64,000 bases of DNA, from the NCBI GenBank assembly GCA_026874595.1, contig CM049312.1, positions 51,589,429 through 51,653,428 on the forward strand, written 5' to 3'. The notes below the pieces were generated by a model. That model saw only the letters and a list, made by a program, of their open reading frames with translations. It was not told where the DNA came from and did not search any database. Positions 11,625 to 23,400 of this stretch are shown one piece after another; the stretch's first letter is position 1; every line of letters starts with the position of its first letter. The DNA is from Sipunculus nudus. Its lineage: Eukaryota; Annelida; Sipuncula; Golfingiida; Sipunculidae. A program made the position numbers and the translations under genes.

Positions 11625-12306
11625 TACACTCCAAAAACAAATTTGTAAAAACAACCACAATATTGGTGAATTTTAACAAATTTGCTTGGTTAAAATGTGT
11701 GCGAACAATTAATTGGTTAAATTGGTCACATGAACCAGTTCCAGTTGGTCAGACTAGTTGACACGTTTATGTGTGCACTGTTACTTTCACTCCCCTTTCC
11801 ATTTGTTTTATACTCCAGATTGATCGGAAATCTAGTTACATTTGCCTTTCTTCGGATTCGGGTTGCTTTGGTGCGGGTTTCAAGGGGGAAACACATATTC
11901 CGCCCGATCGTAGAATCGAACCTAGCTGTGACCGCTCGCATATACAAGTCAGACATTGTGCTCCTCAGCCAAAACCTTGCATCACTTGTAACTGATTTGC
12001 AGCAATTTTGTGTCTTATGTGGAACTGACCAATCGGTTTGGTCCGTGCTTGACCAATCAATTGTTAAAAATAACCAATATTTAATTTTTTTAAATCAACC
12101 AATTTTTTAAAAATCAACCAATTAAATTGGTTCAATTAATGCAACCAAATGGTCGACCAATAAACATTGGTGAAAATGACCAGTCAGTTTGGTTACTGCA
12201 TGACCATAAAATTGGTTAAAATTACCAATGTGTTGGTTAAATCTACCAATATCATCTCAATCAACCAAATTGGTCAAATATTTGACCAATCTGTTTTTAG
12301 AGTGTA
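11625..12306. mobile_element. TIR element with repeated TTGGTT/AACCAA words
   Basis: The left end ACACTCCAAAAACA (from about 11625) and right end TGTTTTTAGAGTGT (to about 12305) are inverted copies with one mismatch. The interior contains many copies of TTGGTT, TTGGTCAA and their complements, especially 11680-11730 and 12010-12300. A 126-codon open frame (11730-12110) crosses this repetitive sequence and has no recognisable domain, so I do not treat it as a gene. The element is most simply a non-autonomous DNA transposon; superfamily unknown. Confidence 0.6.
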
Positions 12307-13599
<1,293 letters not shown>

Positions 13600-13832
13600 A
13601 AATTGAAAATCGAGGCTTTTCCGTAATATCTCGAATGAATAAAGTCAAAGTGATCCAATTTTCGGTATGGTAGGCGATTTTAGGGACATATCTAACTGTA
13701 TGCCGAATTTCCGATACGTATATCCAACGGTTTCAAAATGTGTGTTGTTCACGGCAGGACGCTCGGACGGCCGAACGATCGACGGACAAAGGACCATCGC
13801 TTTAGCTCAGATGATTTATAGTCAGCTGGGCA
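13600..13832 (-). mobile_element. Family S head fragment, reverse orientation
   Basis: The end at 13801-13832 is the complement of the family S hairpin head (TTTAGCTCAG ... CAGCTGGGC), preceded on the left by the typical GGAC/GACGG-rich block (13755-13795). The interior repeat is not the usual 337-bp unit, so this is a divergent family member or a head fragment. The left boundary is uncertain. Confidence 0.5.
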
Positions 13833-13864
13833 AAAAAACTAACACGGCTACACTCATTCCCTTT

Positions 13865-14244
<380 letters not shown>

Positions 14245-15098
14245 ATTTGCGACGAGGATGGGAGGCAAAAAAGAAAAGTGCATTCATAACACGTATTGGG
14301 CTGTCCGAACACGTTCGAATGGGGCTCGGTCTCTACGATGCCCCCGCTACATTTATGGTCTTGCGGGATCCTATCTAGTATAAGGTATTGGTTTATTCAG
14401 ATGACGTGATAGTGTTTTGAGACTCCTTTGAAAAACCTGTGTCCAATTTAAGAGAAGCATTTGAAATGTTTCGACAGTTTTATATAAAATTTAAACCTAA
14501 GAAATGCTCCTTTCTTAAAACAGAAGGAGGGTTCCTAGGGAGCATGATAAGTAGCGATGGGATTGCCATAACCCCTGAAAAGAGATGTGCAATTTCAGCT
14601 CCTGAAACAAGTCCTGGTTTCAGCGCCTCGCTTAGCATTCCCCTTACCCACAGGTCAGTTCATACTGGACTGTGTTGCGTCCGATATTGCTGTCGGTGCC
14701 GAACTGTCACAAGTCCAAAATCTGGTCGAAAGAGTCATCTCCTACGCTAGTCTGGTCTTGTTGCCCCAGCAAAGGAAATACTGCACCACCAGGAAAGAAT
14801 TGTCAGCAGTATAGTCCGCTTCTGTAGACAATTCCGTCGTTATTTGCTGGATCGGCCTTTTCTTATCCGCACCGACTATAACAGTCTTGCATGGCTAGCG
14901 CTTTTCTCATATATAGAGGGACAACTGGCAAGATGGCTTGAGGAGCTAGGGCAGTATGATTTTCGAATCTTACATCGCCCTGGCCACAAACATGGCAACG
15001 CTGATACTTTGTCGCGCGTCCCTGATCGTATACCAAGATGCAATTATTTTGTAGCTGGTTTGAGATTGAGTGACCTGCCCTGTAGGGGATATACTTAA
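14245..15098 (+). pseudogene. pol: Ty3-type pol remnant: reverse transcriptase and RNase H
   Basis: There is no gag or protease. The primer-site-like string is followed within ~30 bp by the middle of a reverse transcriptase (ITRIGL...GLGLYDAPATF), then VYSDDVIVF (the Y-x-D-D active-site box), a stop, and the thumb FKPKKCSFLKTEGGFLG. RNase H follows as two frames, CVASDIAVGAELSQ and RKELSAV, then DRPFLIRTDYNSLAWL and LHRPGHKHGNADTLSR (His and Asp of the C-terminal RNase H motif). Several stops and frameshifts make it inactive. The large deletion upstream of the reverse transcriptase is shared with the second copy at 19235-19345. Confidence 0.85.
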
Positions 15099-15542
15099 TG
15101 CACCAGGCCCAGTCAGCAATGGGAAAGATTTGAACTCGATGTTGATGACGTAGTAACCATTGCTGTCCGGCCTCCGTCAGATACCATGCTCTTTTATAAT
15201 GTTCAGTCAGCTGAGCTTGATGCAAAGCTCGGAGAAGTGAAACCTATAGGGGATGTACCTACTATGTCGGACCTTGAGGTCTTAACTCGGTCGGACCCGA
15301 ACTATATGAGTCTATCTCTGTCCACAGAGAACACTCCTTCGTTCAATCGGCGAAGCTAGAGAACGAAGAGTGGAATCCAGAGACAGAGATCGACCATTGT
15401 GACCCATGCATCCCAGTCTATACATTCCATGTGTTAACTGCCCATGACCTTGGCTCCAACGCCGAGTCCAGTCCGGAGGATACTGATCCTGAACTGATAA
15501 GTAATGTTAACCGGGTTGAATGTTATCCCAAGTCTCAATTAA
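15099..15542 (+). pseudogene. Ty3 element spacer between RNase H and integrase, decayed
   Basis: Fragments of open frame with stops, rich in Asp, Ser and Glu codons. This is the position where Ty3-type pol normally has a linker and the His2-Cys2 zinc region of integrase; I cannot see the zinc motif here. Confidence 0.5.
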
Positions 15543-16560
15543 TAGAATATCAGCGCTAAGACCCTGATATTCGTCTTATATTTGATTGGCTAACTGAGAA
15601 AGGCCCGTCGCAAGCAGATTGGCAGTTGAATAGCATCAGGAACCTGATGAATAGAGATGCTACAGATCTTTGTCAAATCATGTAGTTCAGGCAACAGAAG
15701 CAAGAAACAGTGTAAGAAAATGAGGGCTCAGCTTAAAGGGTACATCTTGACATAAGTCCGTTCACTCGCAGTGGGTCTAACAAAAAATACATTCTTATAA
15801 AAACAGACCAGTTTTCCAAATGGGTAGAATGTGTTGCTCTGCCGGAACAAGGAAAAGTTGTGATGGCAGAAAAGTTCTTCACTCACCTCACTGCAATATT
15901 CGGATGCCCTGTCAGTATTCACACAGACCAAGGGACTAATTTTGAATCTGGACTCTTTACTGCCTTTTGCCAGCTGATGGATATTGCCAAGATGCGAACA
16001 ACACCTTATTATATGACCTCTAACGGACAGGTAGAGCATCAAAACCATACCATCCTTCAGATGATCTGGTGTTATAATGTGGATAATCCTAGGAATTGGG
16101 ACAAAGACCTACCAATTTTGAGCATGGCTTTACGTTCTTTAGTAAACAGATCCACTGGTTATACTGCTAACATGGTTATGCTTGGACGGGAGATTTTTCA
16201 ATCTGCCAACCTGTTGATAGGTACCATCAAAGAAAATGTAAAGGCACAGACAGTTAGTCGCTGGGTCACGAATTTGGTTACTCGCATGGCTGACGTCCAT
16301 CACGAGGTCAAAATACAACTGAAGGCCAACCAAGAATACCAGAAACTCCACTGTGATCAAAAGACGAACGTAAATTTGTACATGTATATACCTGGAGACC
16401 GTGTATATCAAATTGACAAGTCTGTAAGAAAAGGAGTAAGTCCCAAATAAAGACCCGTTTGGAAAGGTCCGTATCTTGTGGTGAAAGAAATGCATCCCAT
16501 CTACTGATTTAGGTCATGAAGATCGGACAAGTATATCGATCAAAACAACCTCAAGTTGAG
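15543..16560 (+). pseudogene. pol: Ty3-type integrase remnant
   Basis: The catalytic core reads ILIKTDQFSKWVECVALPEQ, then SIHTDQGTNFES, then NGQVEHQNHTILQM. These supply the D, D and E of the DDE triad in the order and spacing of Ty3/gypsy integrases. The longest clean frame is 15860-16450 (196 codons); part of the first D motif lies just upstream in the same frame. A decayed WKGPYLV string (about 16458-16480) is the GPY/F motif of the integrase C-terminus. The N-terminal zinc-binding region is not recognisable and there is a stop after position 16450. Confidence 0.85.
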
Positions 16561-16906
16561 TTCTGACAAAAGTCTTCCCCTCTAGCTTCAGAAAGCGGGT
16601 AACCAGTTCTTTCACGAGAAGGAAGCCTCAGACCGAAACCTGAGTGATCAGTCAATCGGCCAAGCAGGGACCGAGCCTCTTGATCCAGGTTTTGGGCCCA
16701 TACCTTTGAAGGTACGTCACTAGGTACGTCACAAGAGCCCGAGGAGACATCTAAGGACGTCCCTGCAGCAGACGAAAGTTTACCACATACCCGATTACGC
16801 AGTGGCAAACTGATCTGGCGCCCCGCCTATCTAATATATATTACCTTCTGGATATAATTTTATCATTAAGTGCACGCCTCCTAGGTCAAAAGACTATCCT
16901 TAAAAG
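16561..16906 (+). other. Ty3 element internal sequence after integrase
   Basis: No domain recognised. It runs up to the 8-bp target (cttaaaag) of the hAT-like MITE. Confidence 0.4.
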
Positions 16907-17169
16907 CAGGGGCGTCAATATAGGGGGGATGCGGGGGGGGGGGGATATATACCCCCACTTATTGGCAAGGGGGGGGGGGGGGATGGTCAATGTAATCATC
17001 CCCCCACTTTTCAGAGAATAATAGTATAATATTGCAAACGAAATATATTAATAAATAGAATTAAAGAATTTAAATCTATTTACTAAAAAAATGTTATATC
17101 TAAACCTTGCTTAGAATTCACAAAATAACTTATTTTCTAAAACATTATAATTATTTGAAATATGATTAA

Positions 17170-17219
<50 letters not shown>

Positions 17220-17244
17220 GTATATGCCACTCACAGACGCTGAA

Positions 17245-17305
<61 letters not shown>

Positions 17306-17344
17306 AAGTCACCCCCCACCCTGGAAGAAAAATTGATGCCACTG
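16907..17344. mobile_element. hAT-like MITE with near-perfect 8-bp target duplication
   Basis: The ends CAGGGGCGTCAAT and ATTGATGCCACTG are inverted (11 of 13 match) and fit the CAGKGGCR terminal style of hAT elements. The flanks cttaaaag (16899-16906) and attaaaag (17345-17352) match at 7 of 8 bases, the expected hAT duplication length. The interior is G runs, AT-rich filler and two TA microsatellites (17171-17216, 17250-17301). It has landed inside the Ty3-type element, between integrase and the TatD-like region. Confidence 0.75.
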
Positions 17345-17352
17345 ATTAAAAG

Positions 17353-18047
17353 AATAAAATTTTAATGTTATCTTTTTGTCTTCTTTGCAGACGTGGGACC
17401 AAAAATTACCATAGATATATAGAGATAATATGAAAATAAATATAATGGATATCCAGGTCGAATGTATGTTTGTGCCGGATTATTAAGAAGAGACACTGGA
17501 AACTCCACCTGTACGTGTCCAAAAAGTGAAAAAGACAAAATAAAAAACGGGTTCATCAGTGCCCACTATGCGAAGAGCATGATTCTCACCTGCGATGGCA
17601 CGTTAATAGGAAGGCACCTATCATGGTGGTTTCCTGCCGAAATTGCGTGCTGGCCTTGTCGTGTCCAGGAGGGCCATTCATCATTCCTCCGTGAACATGT
17701 ATGACTCGGGATCTTCGAAGGCTGAACAATGGAGCCATTGGATCCAAGGGCATATGATCATCTTTCAGCGGCGGAATGGACAGGCGTCTCTTGAACATCT
17801 GATACAATACGTGGTCAGATCTGCCTGCCACACACAGAAGGATCTCACTCCAGATGATCAGGCAAGGCTGCGTGCTCTCTCCTCTGACCATAATTGGACG
17901 GTCCCTGAAGGTCAGATTATAGCCAATCCTCATAACTGTATCGCTGGTCTCGTACATTGCATGGGAAACTCTGATCCACCTAGCACAGCACCAGTCCGTT
18001 ACTTTCAAGAAAAGTCTGCCTGCCCTCGAACCCTCCTGGATTCCGGA
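17353..18047 (+). pseudogene. Ty3 element 3' ORF, N-terminal part, unrecognised
   Basis: A strong polypyrimidine tract and AG (ttttgtcttctttgcag, ending at about 17391) precede this stretch. Frames cover 17462-17704 and 17643-18060 and include Cys/His-rich segments (for example STCTCPKSEKD and IACWPCRVQEGH), which could be a decayed zinc finger. I do not recognise the domain between 17700 and 18047. It leads directly, with frame changes, into the TatD-like region and probably formed one protein with it. Confidence 0.4.
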
Positions 18048-18606
18048 TATAATCGACACGAATGCGCACGTGGACATGCTCGTCATCCGGAACCTGGAGT
18101 CACTGGTTTCCTTTCAGGGACGATGTGCGTTAAATCACATTGTAACAGGGATTGTGGCAAACTTTGTGTATCGGTAACACTGACCAGATTACACTACCAT
18201 CAAGTCAGACCACCAGGTCAAATGTTCATTTGGTGTACACCCCATGCTCCTCAAAGCCCCTCACCAGGCTAATCACCTTCTCCGACAGATGCTGGACATT
18301 CCTAATTGTGTTGCTGATGTGGAGGTGGGTTTAGATTTTTACACTGCCAGCCGTGGAAGCCATACTGCTCAGTACCGTTTTCTTGAAGGTCTATTCATCA
18401 GTGTGGACATGAGCGGTAAAGTCCTCATCCTACATTGCCGGGATTCTGGAGATGGTACATCTAAGCATCAGGTCCTTCGTCTACTCCAGAATCACAATCT
18501 GCAAGAACAACGAAGACATCGATATTGTTTTACGGGCGATATATCTGAGGCAACTAAGTGGCTTGCCACCTTGCCAAACCTTTGGTCTTACTACTTCATA
18601 AGCTGA
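18048..18606 (+). pseudogene. TatD-type metal-dependent hydrolase domain in the Ty3 element
   Basis: One frame starting near 18049 reads IIDTNAHVDML (cf. the TatD metal motif D-x-H-x-H-x-D, first His changed to Asn), then after two stops SFGVHPMLLKAP, then DVEVGLDFYTAS, KVLILHCRDSGDGTS and HRYCFTGDISEATKWLATLPN. These are the ordered TatD motifs (FGxHPH, GExGLD, IHCRD, HxHCFxG). TatD proteins are Mg-dependent nucleases; the closest style is metazoan TATDN2-like. The glutamate motif reads VEVGLD, and stops at 18175-18183 break the frame, so the copy is dead. Its place downstream of integrase and before the polypurine tract marks it as part of the element. Confidence 0.75.
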
Positions 18607-18969
18607 ATCTTAACGCGATTCAGCTTTATGGAAAGTTTTGACGGGTCTTAACCTGGTCCCATTTTTTTCACTAGTGAGTGTTGTTTTCACTAGTATGTGT
18701 CAAATACCTTGATTCAGTCGGCTCAGCTGGAGAATCGGGGTCTTTACTTTTTATACTTTTGTTCTTACTGCGAATACGGATAAGCATCCAGAATCAGTCG
18801 GCATAGCTGTAGATTCGAGGCTGCTTTTGGTATCTCATAAGCGCTAACCTGTAATCCATTCGGCTTAGCGGATGGTTTATTATTTATCTATTGATTTCTT
18901 ACATTTACTATATCAATCTGCTAGTTCTCATGATTAAACACCTGATTCTCCCCCAGTGGACCTGTTTTT
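18607..18969 (+). other. Ty3 element 3' untranslated region with triplicated motif
   Basis: The phrase gaatcagtcggct-agctg recurs in imperfect form near 18711, 18790 and 18855, each followed by a T-rich stretch. No coding sequence seen. Confidence 0.5.
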
Positions 18970-18970
18970 A

Positions 18971-18989
18971 GAAGGGGGGGGGGGCAGAA
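18971..18989 (+). promoter_or_regulatory. Polypurine tract
   Basis: The purine-rich run gaagggggggggggg-caga directly precedes the TG that opens the downstream LTR, as expected for the plus-strand primer of an LTR retrotransposon. Confidence 0.75.
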
Positions 18990-19234
18990 TGTTGTAGATT
19001 TTGCCTGCAGGATAGCCCCCCGCAGGTCGCAGATAGCCCGCCCTTATTATTTCACCATGTGGCGCCACCTTAAAATCAGGAAACCCTTGGCCCCACGCAG
19101 AAGAACCCAGGCAGTTGATCAGAACAGACGTGTGTGACCACACAGATACACAATCATCCGACCGCTGCCTTTCTGCCTTCTGCTGTTCAAGTTCTCAGGT
19201 AGGTTAAACCTATTAATTACTGTGGGCGTTTACA
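18990..19234 (+). mobile_element. LTR of Ty3-type element, complete (245 bp)
   Basis: Opens TGTTGTAG and closes GGGCGTTTACA (TG...CA), with a polypurine tract on its left and a primer-site-like TTGGCGACGAGGAT on its right. Contains TGTGGCGCCACCTT, a version of the palindrome common in other repeats of the window. It matches the LTR at 14009-14244. Confidence 0.85.
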
Positions 19235-19347
19235 ATTGGCGACGAGGATAGGAAGCAAAAGGAAAACTGCCTTCATAACACGTATTGGGCTGTTCAAACA
19301 CGTTCAAATGGGGTTAGGTCTCTACAATGCCCTCGCTACATTTACTA
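19235..19347 (+). pseudogene. Second copy of deleted Ty3 internal start
   Basis: Primer-site-like string, then the same abrupt junction into mid reverse transcriptase (RKTAFITRIGLFKHVQMGL, LYNALATF) as after the first LTR. It ends at about 19345 against another LTR piece. The identical deletion junction in both copies shows the deletion predates the duplication. Confidence 0.8.
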
Positions 19348-19446
19348 TACAGTCATCCGACCGCTGCCTTTCTGCCTTGTGCTGTTCAATTGAGTTCTCA
19401 AGTAGGTTAAACCTACAATAATATATTAATTATTGCGGGCGTTTAC
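19348..19446 (+). mobile_element. Third, partial LTR
   Basis: Matches the last ~100 bp of the LTR at 18990-19234 (cagtcatccgaccgctgcc ... gcgggcgtttaca) with a small insertion. It gives an LTR-internal-LTR-internal-LTR tandem layout. Confidence 0.75.
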
Positions 19447-20414
19447 AATATTTATATATATTGAGTCACACGGCGCTCTATGTTTATATAATGAGGCGAA
19501 ACCGGTGGTGTATATGGGTCATTCTACAGAAAACGAATTCATGTCCCTAGCATTCACAGTGCCATAGTACATATATAAATCATCTGTCATTGTGCTTTCG
19601 GGATTTAATTTTAGTATCTTATATTTTCTGCTTAATTTTAGCTTATTTGTTTAGCGAAGTAATACCTAAAATGCTTCAAACCTATACTTAATGGTTCAAA
19701 GGTAATTAAAAAGTACCTGTCTCCAGGTCATAATAAAAAACTGATTATCCTCTTATTTTTATTAAAAACGGTATAAGCCTAAAATTTTTTTTCACTCTTC
19801 ATATTTAATAAAATCATTTCTTAAAACCTCCACAAAATTCTTTACATCCCTCTAATTTTTCGACTTTTATTGCGAATAATGTGTGTCCCCAGATTTATTT
19901 CAACACCGTTATAAAGACGATTTGATCGCTATGACACGATGTTGATTGATTACTCCTTGTTTAAAACCCACATAAGTTGAAGTTACGTCACAGAATGACT
20001 CCACAAAACCTTCATTATCGGTATGTATTTTGTCATGTTACAACAGGAAATTTTCATAATTGTTTAAAAATGTTCGTAAATTTATTGCTTTTCGATACCG
20101 TTACCTATTTTTCTCCAAAATAATGGAAATATTTGTGCTTTTCTTAGTTTTTGAATATAGCTCACAATGTCAACACATACATATACTGAGTACTAGAAAG
20201 GTTGAAGGAGTAATTAAGTTTCTTTAAATAAATATCACATCTTTTTCTCAACACCATTATGCATCAACACCGTTACTTTTCACTTTTAACGGTGATGAAT
20301 GTCAATGAACGGTTTTGAAAAAGGTGGCAGGATGGATGTAAGATCTAAATTCTACAAACTGGCATTGTTATTCAGGAATTTCATAGTTTTTATAACGATC
20401 ACTGTGTTATGAAT
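19447..20414. repeat. AT-rich spacer with CAACACCGTTA motif cluster
   Basis: CAACACCGTTA occurs at 19901 and 20265, with CAACACCATTA at 20249 and the inverse TAACGGTGATG at 20287. The same word and its inverse flank 26540-26917. This may be a pair of related MITE-like fragments. No gene seen. Confidence 0.4.
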
Positions 20415-23400
20415 TTTTAGCTCAGCTGCCTGTTAGTCATCTGAGCTATAGCGATCACTCTTTGTCCGTCGTCCGTCCAGCCGTCCGGCCATCCGGCCGT
20501 CTGTCCGTTAACAGGGCACAAATCGTAACCACTGGACCTTGAATCTTCTTTCTTTACATCCAGAGAGGTCCATGAAAAATCTCCTTGGAAACCTGGTATT
20601 AGGTCTCTCTTACCCATATCCTTTGAGCTATGGGGCCCCAAAGTACCCCCCCCCCCAGAATAGTCAAAAATTTCATACAAAAACTTCAATATCTCATTAA
20701 CTACATCACTGATAATCATGATTTTTGGCATACATATTGATCATGAGATGTTCCATCAGTTCTTGCAGACTGGTGGTGCCACCTGTATTTTTCGATTTTT
20801 TACGAATTTTTTTTCTCTATTTTTGAGACCTTTAAAAATGTGGACATCTGTTAACAGGGCACAAATCGTAAAGACTAGACCTAGAATCTTCATTTTTGAC
20901 ATTCTGAGAGACCTATGTAAAGTCTCCATGGAAACCAGAAATTAGGTCTCTATTACCCATATCCTTCGAGATAAGGGGCCCCAAAGTACCCCCCAGAATA
21001 GTGAAAAATTTCATACAAAAACTTCAATATCTCATTCACTACATCACTGATGGTCATGATTTTTGGCATACTTATTAATCATGAGATGTTTCATCAGTTT
21101 CTGCAGACTAGTGGCGTCACCTGTATTTTTCGATTTTTACGATTTTTTTTTCTCTATTTATTGGGACCTTTAAAAATGTGGACATCTGTTAACAGGGCAC
21201 AAATCGTAACCACTGGACCTGGAATCTTCATTCTTGATATTCTGAGAGACCTATGAAAAGTCTCCATGAAAACCAGATATTAGGTCTCTGTTACCCATAT
21301 CCTTTGAGCTATGGGGCCCCAAAGTACCCCCCCAGAATAGTGAAAAAATTCATACAAAAACTTCAATATCTCATTAACTACATCACTGATGGTCATGATT
21401 TTTGGCATACATACTAATCATGAGATGTTCCATCAGTTTCTGCAGACTGGCGGCGCCACCTGTATTTTTTCGAATTTTTAACGATTTTTTTCTCTATTTT
21501 TGAGACCTTAAAAGATGCAGTCATCTGTGAACAGGGCACAAATCGTAACAACTGGACCTAGAATCTTCTATCTTGACATGCGGGGAGGCCCATGAAAAGT
21601 CTCCTTGGAAACCTGGAATTAGGTCTCTGTTACCTAGATTCTTCAAGCTATGGGGCTCTGAAGTACCCCACAGAATAATGAAAATTTGATACAAAAACTC
21701 AAATATCTGAAAAACTAGCATTGATCACCATGATTCTTTGCATGGATATTGATCATGGAGTATTTCATCGGTTTCTGCAGACTGGTGGCGCCACCTGTAT
21801 TTTTTCTATATTTTACAATTTTCTTTCTCTATTTTTGATACCTTAAAAGATGCGGTCATATGATAACAGGGCACATATCATAACGGCTGGACCTAGAATC
21901 TTCTTACTTGACATGCAGGGAGGCCAATGAAAAGTCTTCTTGGAAACTGAAAATTAGGTCTCTGTTACCCAAAACCTCAGAGCCATGGGGCTCTAAAGTA
22001 TCCCCCAGAATAATGCAAAATTTGATACAAAAGCTCAAGTATCTGAATAACCACTGCATTGATCACCAAGATTCTTTGCATGAATATTGATCATGGGATG
22101 TTCCATCACTTCCTGCAGACTGGTGGCGCCACCTGTATTTTTTTCAGATTATTTCAAATTTTTTTCTCTTTTTTTTCAAACCTCAATGAAACTGTCATCT
22201 GTTAACAGGGCACAAATCATAACCACTGGACCTGGAATCTTCAAACTTAATATCCAGAGAGGTCCATGAAAAATCTCCTTGAAAACCTGAAATTATGTCT
22301 ATGTTACCCATATCCTTGGAGCTATGGGGCTCCGAAGTACCCCCCAGAATAATGCAAAATTTGATACAAAAGCTCAAGTATCTGAATAACCACTGCATTG
22401 ATCACCATGATTCTTTGCATGAATATTGATCATGGAATGTTCCATCATTTCCTGCAGACTGGTGGTGCCACCTGTATTTTTTTTCAGATTATTTCAAATT
22501 TTTTTCTCTTTTTTTTCAAACCTCAATGAAACTGTCATCTGTTAACAGGGCACAAATCATAACCACTGGACCTGGAATCTTCAAACTTAATATCCAGAGA
22601 GGTCCATGAAAAATCTCCTTGAAAACCTGAAATTATGTCTATGTTACCCATATCCTTGGAGCTATGGGGCTCCGAAGTACCCTCCAGAATAATGCAAAAT
22701 TTGATACAAAAGCTCAAGTATCTGAATAACCACTGCATTGATCACCATGATTCTTTGCATGAATATTGATCATGGAATGTTCCATCATTTCCTGCAGACT
22801 GGTGGTGCCACCTGTATTTTTTCGAATTTTTACCATTTTTTCCCCTTTTTTTCAGACTTCAATGAAACTGTCATCTGTTAACAGGGCACAAATCGTAACC
22901 ACTGGACCTGGAATCTTCAAACTTAATATCCAGGGAGGTCCATGAAAAATCTCCTTGAAAACCTGAAATTATGTCTATGTTACCCATATCCTTGGAGCTA
23001 TGGGGCTCCGAAGTACCCCCCAGAATAATGCAAAATTTGATACAAAAGCTCAAGTATCTGAATAACCACTGCATTGATCACCATGATTCTTTGCATGAAT
23101 ATTGATCATGGAATGTTCCATCATTTCCTGCAGACTGGTGGTGCCACCTGTATTTTTTCGAATTTTTACCATTTTTTTCCCTTTTTTCAGACTTCAATGA
23201 AACTGTCATCTGTTAACAGGGCACAAATCGTAACCACTGGACCTGGAATCTTCAAACTTAATATCCAGGGAGGTCCATGAAAAATCTCCTTGAAAACATG
23301 AAATTAGGTCTCTGTTACCCATATCCTTGAAGCTATGGGGCTCCGAAGTACCCCCCAGAATAATGCAAAATTTGATACAAAAGCTCAAGTCTCTGAATAA

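Noticed and set aside
17586-18086. 166-codon minus-strand open frame
   Set aside because: Antisense to the decayed 3' ORF of the Ty3 element; the sense strand carries the recognisable TatD motifs just downstream, so the antisense frame is incidental.
22195-23388. Four nearly identical 60-67-codon minus-strand frames
   Set aside because: They repeat only because the 337-bp units are nearly identical. Other units interrupt the frame and no domain is present.
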